Part shown: positions 1 to 6,753 of the stretch, one piece after another
Position numbering within the stretch: the stretch's first letter is position 1
How the letters are laid out: each line of letters starts with the position of its first letter
Position numbers and translations under genes: made by a program
Notes under the pieces: model-generated
Told to the model about the DNA's origin: nothing
The model's database searches: none
What the model saw: the letters and a program-made list of their open reading frames with translations, nothing else
Assembly (NCBI GenBank): GCA_003553005.1
Contig: PUPG01000164.1
Span: forward strand, 1-9,947
From: Bacteroidales bacterium
GTDB lineage: Bacteria; Bacteroidota; Bacteroidia; Bacteroidales; UBA7960
Reading direction: 5' to 3'
Length of the DNA: 9,947 bases

Positions 1-2306
1 ACAGTGAGCCCGCCGACGTGCAGATGCCCAACTTCAGCAGCTGGGGCCCCACCAACGACGGGCGGATCAAGCCCGACCTGGTGGCCAGTGGCATCGAACT
101 CTATTCCACGTCCTCCCAGTCGACCAACCATTATACCACAATGAGCGGCACCTCGATGGCCGCTCCCGTCGTCAGCGGCACCGTTGGCCTCCTGTTGCAG
201 CAATACAATCAAACCTACGGACACGACGCGGTGAGCTCCGCCACCATGAAGGGCCTGCTCATCCACACGGCCGACCAGGCAAGCCCACACGCCGGTCCCG
301 ACTACAGCCACGGCTGGGGTGTGCTGAACGCCCACGAAGCGGCTCGGGTGATTTCCAGGGACGCTTCCAAGGGCAAGGAGTTCCTCATCCGGGAGCTCAC
401 CTTGCACGAGGGCGACACCATCCACCTGCCCTTCTGGGCTTCCGGAGAGGAGCCCCTGCGGGCGACCATCGCGTGGATCGATCCGCCCGGCGACATCCCG
501 CCATCTTCGCTGAATCCCCCGGACCTGGTGCTGGTGAACGACCTGGACATGCGATTGATTGACAGCGAGGGCAAGAGCCACAAGCCCTACATCCTGGATC
601 CGGCAAACCCGGCGCAGCCAGCGGCCACCGGCGACAATTTTCGCGACAACGTAGAGCAAATCTTCATTCCGGATGCAGCGGCCGGCAACACCTACACCCT
701 GCAAATCACACACAAGGGAGCACTGGAGGATGGCCGCCAGGATGTGTCCCTGATCATCACCGGGGTGGAACAGGCCACCACCTTTACTGGTCCCGGTGAA
801 CAGTGGGACGACCCGGAAAACTGGACGAATGGGGTGCCCGAAACCGGCGATCACATCATCCTCTCCTCCGAAGGCACGGCTTCGCTGCACGTCGAAGAAG
901 CCAGGACCGCCACCAACATTTACATCGAAGACGGGGCCCTGTTGACCATTGGCGCCCACGGTGCCCTCGACGTGAAAGGTAACATCTATGCCGAAAACGA
1001 TGCCATTCCAGGCATCCTGATCCGGTCGACCACAGAAGGTACCGGATCGCTGATCCATCACACCCCAGGCATTCCCATCGAGATGGAAAGCCACGTGGAT
1101 GCACACGTTCGCGCACAGGACGCCGCAAGCCTGCTGAGCGCACCGGTCGCCGGACAGTCCTTCGCGTCGCTGGTGGCGTCGCACGACCTGGATCAAACGC
1201 TTTTTTCCCGGTGGGATGAAGTCCAGGGAGACTGGCAGTCCTTGTGGGACGAAGACGATGGCTGGCTGCAGGACGACCTGCTGCCGGGCAGCGGCTACCT
1301 TTACGACGGAGACCCCGGTCCGGTGATCAGCTATCGCGGCCACGCGACCGTAGCGGACCTCTCCCCCGGGGCCTTAAGCATTACGCCAGGCACGGGGGAA
1401 GGCTGGCACCTGCTGGGGAACCCCTTTGCCGCCGGATTGCATTGGGATGTCCACCAATGGCAGCTTTCGGGCATTGCCCACACGGCCAAGATCTGGCAAA
1501 ACGGAGGTTACGTCGACCTGCCCGCAGGCGAGGGCATCATCCCACCTGCGCACGCCTTTTTCGTCCAGGCCTTCGATGAGGCCAATGCGCTGACGATCCC
1601 GGAGGCAGCCCGCACCCACGACAGCATCGCCGAGGTGCCCGCGGACGAAGCGCGTCTCCGGATGATGGTCACTGCCACGGAACACGACGCACAGCAACAA
1701 AGCCTGGTCAGGCTGACCCACGAGGCATCTGAAGGGTTTGACACACGATTTGATTCGCACTTCCTGGAAGGCCTGGGGCCGGTATTCTATTCGGTGAAGG
1801 ATGGCATCCCACTCTCTACGCTTGCCCTGCCTTCCGACGCCGATGACCTGAGGCTGCGCTTTTATTTTCATTCCGCAGAGCCCGGCAGGGAGTACACTTT
1901 GCACCTCCTGGACAACAACATCGACGTGCCGTTTTATCTTTACGACAAACACACCGGCGAGCTGCACGACCTGGACGAAGACCGCCCCTATGGCTTTGTG
2001 GCTTCTGCTAACCAGCACGCCTGGCCCCGGTTTGAGCTGCACATCACCTCATCCTTCATCCCTACCGGCACAGATGAGCCAACAGAGCCGCCACACCAGG
2101 TATGGTACCATTCCGGCGAGCTCCATTACGCAGTCGACGACCTGCCAGCCAGGATCACCATCTATGCCGTGGACGGCCGGCAGATCGCCTCCCACCAGCT
2201 AGCATCCCCTACGGGCAGCATCCCGGCTCCGGTGCGTGCCGGCATCTATCTTGCCGAGATCTCCACCAACGGCAGCAGGCAGGTGACCCGGATCCTCGTC
2301 CAATAG
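1..2306 (+). CDS. Secreted subtilisin-like serine protease (peptidase S8) with T9SS C-terminal sorting domain, 5' end missing
   Basis: This is the C-terminal part of a large extracellular endopeptidase. The reading frame is open from base 3, and the first GTG (base 18) lies inside the catalytic domain, so the true start is upstream of the window. Counting from that GTG, residues 5-24 hold the conserved subtilase stretch FSSWGPTNDGRIKPDLVASG, and GTSMAAP at 44-50 contains the catalytic Ser46. The catalytic Asp and His must lie upstream. Residues about 125-250 form a beta-sandwich typical of S8 proteases (NDLDMRL at 174-180). A spacer with a GNW-like motif (ENWTNGVPETGD, 268-279) follows, and residues about 370-530 resemble Bacteroidota surface-protein modules (WHLLGNPF, 463-470). 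The last 70 residues (ITIYAVDGRQIAS ... AGIYLAEIS) are a T9SS type A sorting domain, which predicts export across the outer membrane. The gene converges on the minus-strand cluster and is unlikely to share its transcript. Confidence 0.93.
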   Translation, partial: SEPADVQMPNFSSWGPTNDGRIKPDLVASGIELYSTSSQSTNHYTTMSGTSMAAPVVSGTVGLLLQQYNQTYGHDAVSSATMKGLLIHTADQASPHAGPDYSHGWGVLNAHEAARVISRDASKGKEFLIRELTLHEGDTIHLPFWASGEEPLRATIAWIDPPGDIPPSSLNPPDLVLVNDLDMRLIDSEGKSHKPYILDPANPAQPAATGDNFRDNVEQIFIPDAAAGNTYTLQITHKGALEDGRQDVSLIITGVEQATTFTGPGEQWDDPENWTNGVPETGDHIILSSEGTASLHVEEARTATNIYIEDGALLTIGAHGALDVKGNIYAENDAIPGILIRSTTEGTGSLIHHTPGIPIEMESHVDAHVRAQDAASLLSAPVAGQSFASLVASHDLDQTLFSRWDEVQGDWQSLWDEDDGWLQDDLLPGSGYLYDGDPGPVISYRGHATVADLSPGALSITPGTGEGWHLLGNPFAAGLHWDVHQWQLSGIAHTAKIWQNGGYVDLPAGEGIIPPAHAFFVQAFDEANALTIPEAARTHDSIAEVPADEARLRMMVTATEHDAQQQSLVRLTHEASEGFDTRFDSHFLEGLGPVFYSVKDGIPLSTLALPSDADDLRLRFYFHSAEPGREYTLHLLDNNIDVPFYLYDKHTGELHDLDEDRPYGFVASANQHAWPRFELHITSSFIPTGTDEPTEPPHQVWYHSGELHYAVDDLPARITIYAVDGRQIASHQLASPTGSIPAPVRAGIYLAEISTNGSRQVTRILVQ

Positions 2307-2321
2307 CAAAGCGCCAGATAT

Positions 2322-2340
2322 GGGTGCCCGGACCTTTTTT
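2322..2340 (+). terminator. Weak terminator-like site after the subtilase gene
   Basis: Sixteen bases after the TAG stop there is a very short possible stem (GGT/ACC closing GCCCGG) followed directly by six T residues at 2335-2340. The T run is clear but the stem is weak, so this is only a candidate end point for the subtilase transcript. Confidence 0.25.
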
Positions 2341-2402
2341 CAGCAATGCACCATCCAAAAATCACAAAAACAAAAACCTTAAGGCCTGCTTATCAATCAT
2401 TT

Positions 2403-2424
2403 AAAAAATGAGCGTCGATAACGC
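2403..2424 (-). terminator. Candidate intrinsic terminator for the minus-strand cluster
   Basis: Read on the minus strand, a short stem GCGT-TATCG-ACGC (2424 down to 2412) is followed by TCA and then six T residues (2408-2403). This is the order expected of a Rho-independent terminator. It lies about 60 bases past the stop codon of the last minus-strand gene, in the 180-base convergent gap 2307-2486. The stem has only 4 perfect pairs. A second small hairpin, TCTGC-GTAA-GCAGA at 2448-2461, lies just upstream on that transcript. Nothing else was recognised in the gap. Confidence 0.4.
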
Positions 2425-2486
2425 GCATAAACAAAAAAGCGGATGATTCTGCGTAAGCAGATGCTGAGAAGAAAACCAGGGCAAGC

Positions 2487-3854
2487 TTACCGCTTGATCC
2501 ACGACTTGCTGATGGTCTCTCTGCCCGCAGTAAGGCGGAGGACATAGGCGCCCGCAGGCAGGTCAGAGACATCCAGGGAGATGGCTTCACCGGGTACGTA
2601 ACCCGGCCTGGCGTGCATCACCAGGCGGCCGTCGGACGCACGCACTTCGACCGAAAGACCTTCCCCGGTTTCTCCCGGGAAGGCATTTTTCAGCTCCAGG
2701 TGGAGCAGGTCCTCTGCCGGGTTGGGGTAAAGTTTTAGGTTCAGACCCGTTTTTTCAGGCCCTTGGATGCTGGTATCATCCTCCTCTCCCGCCACAAACA
2801 GATCGCCGTCCACCACATACCAAAAATCCCATTCGCCGCCCTCGCCTTCTTCCCAGCCGTCGATATCAAACCAGCCGCTTCCTTCAAAATCACCTTTCAC
2901 TTTGTATCCCCGGATGGCTTCCTGGTCCCGTTCCCAGTGCAGGGGTTCGCCGGAGACGCAGGTTTCTGGCGGTCCGCCATATTGCTGCAGGAAATAGGCA
3001 TAATCGTCGTATGCAGGATCGCCAAAGACCCGGGCCTTTCCCGTTTCATCCACCGCGATGGCGGTATATTCGTTGGCCGCGATCCCGCGCGCATCCATAT
3101 CCCAGTCGGCGACCATCCTGGCCATAAAGCCCACGTGCCGCCCGTGGCGGTTCATCCCGTCGTCGTGAATGCGGTTGTAATGGCTGTCCGTGACCGTTTG
3201 TTCCATAAAGGGAACCTCCAGGAAGTCCTTTTCCAGCTTCATTCGCCAGTGGTAGGGGTTGGAAAGGGCTTCTGAAGACCACACGGTGCCTTCTTCTGCG
3301 GTGAACACCACCTCACCCAGAACCGCCATTCCGGCGCTGGTCCCGCCAATGGTAATCTGCTTGTCGTGGATCAGTCCGTTAAGCGCCTCCAGCAACTGGC
3401 TGTCGCGCCACTCATCTACATAGTGCCACTGGTTGCCCCCGGCAATGAACACCACCTCCGCTTCGGCGACGATGTCGAGCACCTCCTGGCTATCTGCATC
3501 TTCCGGTCCGGTGATCACGATGGACGTTACCGAGTTGACCTCCACGCCCAGTCCGCTATAGAGGTAATCGTTGTACCCATCTGAGCCCGTGGCCCGGAGC
3601 ACCACGACGTCGCCGCCATCGGCTCGCTGCAGCATCCAGGTCATCGCGTCGTCGTTGTCGCTTTCCCCGCCCGCCAGCACCAGTCCAGGCAAATGATCCG
3701 TGTCTGCGGGCTCTTCATTGCCCGTATGGTAGATCTCCTGGGTCCAACCAGCAGTCCCTGCCAAAACCAATAAAATCGTCAATAGTCCTTGCATACGTCT
3801 CGTTTTTGCCATAAAGTGAAATCCCAAAAAACCGATAAACAGGTAACTTTTCAT
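2487..3854 (-). CDS. Cyanophycinase-like peptidase S51 with signal peptide and T9SS sorting domain
   Basis: This is a predicted secreted serine peptidase of family S51 (cyanophycinase/dipeptidase E fold), 455 residues from the ATG at 3854. The catalytic domain spans about 57-290: AGG at 61-63, the loop FIAGGNQ at 136-142, the nucleophile elbow GGTSAG with Ser173, the catalytic His225 in DSHYNR, and the probable catalytic Glu262 in NEYTAI. Residues about 305-355 (LHWERD ... WYVVDGDL) look like a family-specific C-terminal extension. Residues 371-455 (LNLKLYPNPAEDLLHLEL, then LPAGAYVLRL) are a T9SS type A sorting domain, so the enzyme should be released or anchored at the cell surface. Compared with CphB, the Gln before the catalytic His is Ser224, and about seven extra residues precede the RHGR segment, so the substrate may differ. 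Start: the 3854 ATG has GGAG four bases upstream (3859-3862), but the in-frame ATGs at 3812 and 3794 give a cleaner signal peptide (MAKTRRMQGLLTILLVLAG). Confidence 0.9.
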   Translation of the reverse strand: MKSYLFIGFLGFHFMAKTRRMQGLLTILLVLAGTAGWTQEIYHTGNEEPADTDHLPGLVLAGGESDNDDAMTWMLQRADGGDVVVLRATGSDGYNDYLYSGLGVEVNSVTSIVITGPEDADSQEVLDIVAEAEVVFIAGGNQWHYVDEWRDSQLLEALNGLIHDKQITIGGTSAGMAVLGEVVFTAEEGTVWSSEALSNPYHWRMKLEKDFLEVPFMEQTVTDSHYNRIHDDGMNRHGRHVGFMARMVADWDMDARGIAANEYTAIAVDETGKARVFGDPAYDDYAYFLQQYGGPPETCVSGEPLHWERDQEAIRGYKVKGDFEGSGWFDIDGWEEGEGGEWDFWYVVDGDLFVAGEEDDTSIQGPEKTGLNLKLYPNPAEDLLHLELKNAFPGETGEGLSVEVRASDGRLVMHARPGYVPGEAISLDVSDLPAGAYVLRLTAGRETISKSWIKR

Positions 3855-3953
3855 TTAACTCCAGTGTTCGCGCCCCACACAGTTTGCTCCAAACACCATT
3901 GGGGGCCTCATAACGCACGCCGCTTCCATTTGCCTTGCAGGGAAAGCCTCCCG

Positions 3954-3995
3954 GCCAGCCAGAATCTTCATCCGCCCCCGGTCACGGCGGCTGGC
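3954..3995 (-). other. Hairpin just downstream of the YfcC gene
   Basis: Exact 7-base inverted arms GCCAGCC (3954-3960) and GGCTGGC (3989-3995) lie immediately after the YfcC stop codon. A GC-rich loop between them can form a competing CCGCC/GGCGG pairing (3972-3976 with 3986-3990). There is no T run, so it could be an mRNA-stabilising or processing element rather than an intrinsic terminator. The rest of the 144-base gap 3855-3998 shows no promoter that I can defend. Confidence 0.3.
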
Positions 3996-3998
3996 AGC

Positions 3999-5612
3999 CT
4001 AAAACCCCGAAAGATCCATCGTCACCGTGGGTATCAGCAGCAGGAAGCCAAGCAGGATCAGGATGGCGATCAGCGGGGCGACCCATTTGACCCATTTGTG
4101 GTAGGGGATGCGGGCCACGCCGAGCACGGCGATGAGTACCCCCGACGTGGGAGTGATCATGTTGGTAAAGCCATCGCCGAACTGGAAGGCCATCACGGTG
4201 GCCTGCCTGGAGATGTCAATCAGGTCGCTGAAGGGCGCCATGATGGGCATGGTGATGGCCGCCTTGGCTGAGCCGCTTGGAATCACGATGTTGACGATGG
4301 TCTGGATCACGTACATCACACCCACGGAGGCCACGCTGCCAAACTGGCCCAGCGAACGACTCAGTCCGTAAAGAATGCTGTCGATGATGCCGCCATCCTC
4401 CAGCACCACGATGATGCCCCCGGCCAGTCCGACGATGATGGCGGCCGACATGATGTCCTTGACCCCGTCGAGGAAGGAGGTGGCGATGTCGTTGGCATCC
4501 TTTTGGACGGCAAGCCCTGCAGCGATCCCCATTCCGAGGAAGAGGGTGGCGATCTCCATCACATACCACTGGTAGCCCATCACGCCCACGATCAGGAAGA
4601 GGATGGTGTAGGCCAGCAGCAGGAGGATGAAGAAGTGCACGGACTTTTGGAGCGTCCAGATCCCGGCGAGGGCAAAGACCACGGTGGCCACGGGGATCAC
4701 GGTAATGGTGGCTGAGGAGGCGCCCACGGTCAGCGTAGACACCGGGTACATCACCGAAAAGATGGCGAGCACCAGCAGGACCGCCCCATACACGTACCAG
4801 GCCATCCTAGGCGTATAATAGGTGATGTTGTTCACGTCGCTGGCCTCTCGTTTGCGCCAGTAGCTGTCTTCTTCATACATGATGGAACGCGTGGGGTCCT
4901 TGCGGATCCGGGCCACGTATCGCAGGACAAAGGCGATGCCCACGACGTTGATCACCAACCAGGCAAACAGGCGGTATTCGAGTCCGGAGAAGAGGGGCAG
5001 GTCGGCGAGGCCCTGGGCGATCCCGATGGTAAAGGGGTTGAGGATGGCGCCCGCAAAGCCCAGGTGGGCGCCGATGTAGACCATGCACACCCCGGTAATG
5101 CTATCGTAACCCATGGAGATTGCCAGCGGGATCAGGATGATCACGAAGGCGATGGTTTCCTCGCTCATCCCGAAGATGGCGCCGAAGGCGCTGAACAGCA
5201 GCATCACCATCACGATGATGATGTTGTCCACCCCCAGCCGCCGCATCGTGGCGTTGCTTTCGAGCCTTCGGGCGTAGCGCAGGAAGGACATGATGCCCAC
5301 ATCGATGGCTTTGGTCTGGTTCATGATCCAGAAGGCGCCGCCGATCATCAGGATGAACACGATGATGTTGGACTGGCGGACAAAGCCGTTGAAGAGCGCA
5401 GACAGCACCTGCCAGGTCTGTGGCTGGCTGTCGAGGGTATGGCCCTCCGGCAGCTGGTCTTCGTAGTAAAAGACCATCGTGGTCTGTTCCCTGCCATCGA
5501 TGACCACCGTTTCCTCAATGTATTTTCCCGGTGGAATGAACCAGGTGAGCACGGCGGCCACGATGATGATGAAAAACACGATGACGTAGGTGTGGGGTAT
5601 CTTCTTCAGCAT
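3999..5612 (-). CDS. YfcC-family inner-membrane carrier (DcuC/ArcD-like superfamily)
   Basis: This is a polytopic cytoplasmic-membrane transporter of the YfcC family (Pfam DcuC-like, ion transporter superfamily). Characterised or predicted relatives carry C4-dicarboxylates, basic amino acids or peptides. It is 537 residues from an ATG with no evident Shine-Dalgarno site. Hydrophobic helices start at 8-27 (TYVIVFFIIIVAAVLTWFIP) and continue through 520-530. The hallmark C-terminal block is well kept: NIVIPSGSAKAAITMP at 441-456, SRQATVMAFQFGDGFTN at 468-484 and PTSGVLIAVLGVARIP at 488-503. These paired re-entrant-type segments are the likely substrate path. It is somewhat longer than I expect for the family, with a hydrophilic linker at about 233-268 and an additional hydrophobic region at about 270-345. 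It lies between two S51 peptidase genes on the same strand, with gaps of 144 and 94 bases. This context suggests uptake of their products (for example beta-Asp-Arg, Arg or Asp). The substrate cannot be read from sequence. Confidence 0.9.
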   Translation of the reverse strand: MLKKIPHTYVIVFFIIIVAAVLTWFIPPGKYIEETVVIDGREQTTMVFYYEDQLPEGHTLDSQPQTWQVLSALFNGFVRQSNIIVFILMIGGAFWIMNQTKAIDVGIMSFLRYARRLESNATMRRLGVDNIIIVMVMLLFSAFGAIFGMSEETIAFVIILIPLAISMGYDSITGVCMVYIGAHLGFAGAILNPFTIGIAQGLADLPLFSGLEYRLFAWLVINVVGIAFVLRYVARIRKDPTRSIMYEEDSYWRKREASDVNNITYYTPRMAWYVYGAVLLVLAIFSVMYPVSTLTVGASSATITVIPVATVVFALAGIWTLQKSVHFFILLLLAYTILFLIVGVMGYQWYVMEIATLFLGMGIAAGLAVQKDANDIATSFLDGVKDIMSAAIIVGLAGGIIVVLEDGGIIDSILYGLSRSLGQFGSVASVGVMYVIQTIVNIVIPSGSAKAAITMPIMAPFSDLIDISRQATVMAFQFGDGFTNMITPTSGVLIAVLGVARIPYHKWVKWVAPLIAILILLGFLLLIPTVTMDLSGF

Positions 5613-5706
5613 GGATCAACGATTTAAGACGTGCTTGTTCACAGGTTAAACGAGGTCTCAGTGTTGACTCTTGGCGACCGGTCAATAACTGTCTTTTGCT
5701 GGTAAA

Positions 5707-6585
5707 TTAGCGATCGGTGATTGGTTTTTGGCTGATGGCAAATCGTTCGCCGGGCAGGAACACGTCCAGCTGCAGGTTTCGGCCGCCCAGCTTATCTTCA
5801 TATTGGGTTTGGGATGCGTCCGGGTTTCTGTACACCAGCACCTGGGCTATTCCTACCACTTCGGCTTCATTGCCGTGGACCAGGATGGCGGTGGATTCGT
5901 CGATGCCAATGCCTGGCAGCTCCGGGTATTCCAGCACGGAGGTGATCAGGCGGTTATGTCGGCTTCTCCACACGAAGTGCTGATCGATCACGGCGGTAGT
6001 CAGCAGGCCCAGTCCTTCGGCGATCTCCAGGTTTTCCGACTCGATCACCGGAAAGGTGGGGCGGTACTCGGGGTAACGCAGCTCGTCGCCGGTAATCATT
6101 TTTTCGCTCATCACGGCAGCACCGGCGCTGGTCCCGGCAATCAAGGCGCCATCGGCATAGGCTTCGTGGATCGCCTCCATCACCGGACCGTCGTAGACGA
6201 TGTCCATGAAGCGATTCTGATCACCCCCGCTGATGTAGATCAGTGGGGCATTCCTGACGGAGTCCACCCACTCCGTGGGCGGTTCTTCGGCGGGCAGGAA
6301 GTTAAAACCGGCAATGCGGGTGATGCCTTGCTCCAGGAACTGTTCGCTGGCCCAGATGATGGCCGAGTCGGGTTCGGCGCTGGACATTGGCAGGATGGCT
6401 ACATAGCCTTCATCCCAGATGCCGGCTTCGTCGATCATCCGCTCGACCATCTCGGCGGGACGGCTGCCGCCGCCGATAATGAACAGGCTTCCTTCCGGGT
6501 GTTCCTCTGCGGCCCTTTCAGCAGCCGGCTGACAGGACACGGCAGTCAACAAAGCCAGCACAATGTATAACTGGGTTGTCTTCAT
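5707..6585 (-). CDS. Cyanophycinase-type peptidase S51, predicted lipoprotein
   Basis: This is a predicted exo-acting serine peptidase of family S51, closest in motifs to cyanophycinase (CphB), which cuts cyanophycin into beta-Asp-Arg dipeptides. It is 292 residues from the ATG at 6585, close to the usual size for the catalytic domain alone. The upstream in-frame TTG at 6603 is a less likely start. Residues 1-18 are a lipoprotein signal with a loose lipobox (AVSC, Cys18), so the enzyme is probably tethered to a membrane facing the periplasm or surface. Motifs: FIIGGG at 35-40, ISGGDQ at 118-123, GTSAGA with nucleophile Ser153, DQHF with catalytic His203, and GIDESTA with catalytic Glu230. The His-Glu spacing (27) equals that of CphB (His174/Glu201, from memory). 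DQHFVWRSRHNR (201-212) keeps the Asp, Gln and three Arg of the CphB substrate pocket. It differs from the other S51 gene here by lacking the T9SS tail. Peptidase E-like dipeptidase activity on Asp-X is the main alternative. Confidence 0.92.
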   Translation of the reverse strand: MKTTQLYIVLALLTAVSCQPAAERAAEEHPEGSLFIIGGGSRPAEMVERMIDEAGIWDEGYVAILPMSSAEPDSAIIWASEQFLEQGITRIAGFNFLPAEEPPTEWVDSVRNAPLIYISGGDQNRFMDIVYDGPVMEAIHEAYADGALIAGTSAGAAVMSEKMITGDELRYPEYRPTFPVIESENLEIAEGLGLLTTAVIDQHFVWRSRHNRLITSVLEYPELPGIGIDESTAILVHGNEAEVVGIAQVLVYRNPDASQTQYEDKLGGRNLQLDVFLPGERFAISQKPITDR

Positions 6586-6650
6586 GGGTTTATGTTTTTG
6601 CAAATTATTGGTTATCTGAATCTTATGTTTTCAACAGGAGTGCTATTGGC
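6586..6650 (-). repeat. Duplicated leader, copy A, upstream of the S51 lipoprotein gene
   Basis: This roughly 65-base leader is a near copy of 7642-7707. Shared exact blocks on the plus strand are TTTTGCAAATTATT, GGTTATCTGAA and a 21-base block at 6630-6650 containing CAACAGGAGTGCTATTGGC. The 21-base block lies 45 bases from this start codon and 46 from the other. Read on the minus strand, TAATTTGC just before the A-rich leader resembles the Bacteroidota -7 element (TAnnTTTG), with a TTG about 24 bases further upstream. That spacing is a little long, so the promoter reading is tentative, while the repeat itself is certain. Confidence 0.75.
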
Positions 6651-6699
6651 TTTTGGCTATTAGCTTTGGCTTTCTTGCCAATAGCCAATGGCCAATAGC
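6642..6699. repeat. Long imperfect inverted repeat of GCTATTGGC units
   Basis: GCTATTGGC at 6642-6650 is the exact reverse complement of GCCAATAGC at 6691-6699. The next arm, TTGGCTAT at 6653-6660, pairs with ATAGCCAA at 6681-6688. The result is 17 pairs interrupted by one 2-base mismatch, closing a 20-base loop. The element lies between the PKD lipoprotein stop and the duplicated leader of the S51 lipoprotein gene. It could be a terminator without a T run, an mRNA-stabilising stem, or a dispersed intergenic repeat. Confidence 0.7.
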
Positions 6700-6753
6700 C
6701 TGCTTAGCTATAATCACCCTCCTGTGTGTCGAAAAAACGTCATGGGCGTTTCA

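Noticed and set aside
18..20. GTG as the real start of the subtilase
   Set aside because: The frame is open upstream of it, and the first residues are already core catalytic-domain sequence, with the catalytic Asp and His missing upstream.
1374..2042. A 222-codon open frame on the minus strand inside the subtilase gene
   Set aside because: No recognisable motifs, and it is fully covered by a convincing plus-strand coding region that ends in a T9SS domain.
3999..5612. Assigning the carrier as ArcD, DcuC or a defined arginine transporter
   Set aside because: The motifs support the YfcC family, but the substrate cannot be determined from the sequence, so no specific symbol is given.
5613..5706. 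Promoter or riboswitch in the gap before the YfcC gene
   Set aside because: Only a short GACCGGTC palindrome and A/T-rich patches were seen. No convincing -33/-7 pair or conserved RNA fold could be defended.
5728..6570. A 280-codon open frame on the plus strand opposite the S51 lipoprotein gene
   Set aside because: Its translation is low-complexity and resembles no family, while the opposite strand encodes a complete S51 enzyme with an intact catalytic triad. It is a GC-driven antisense shadow.
6586..6603. TTG start codons 18 bases upstream of the S51 lipoprotein gene (6603) and of the PKD lipoprotein gene (7659)
   Set aside because: Both lie in the duplicated leader, giving the look-alike extra residues MQKHKP and MQNSKH. 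The ATGs at 6585 and 7641 give standard lipoprotein signal peptides.
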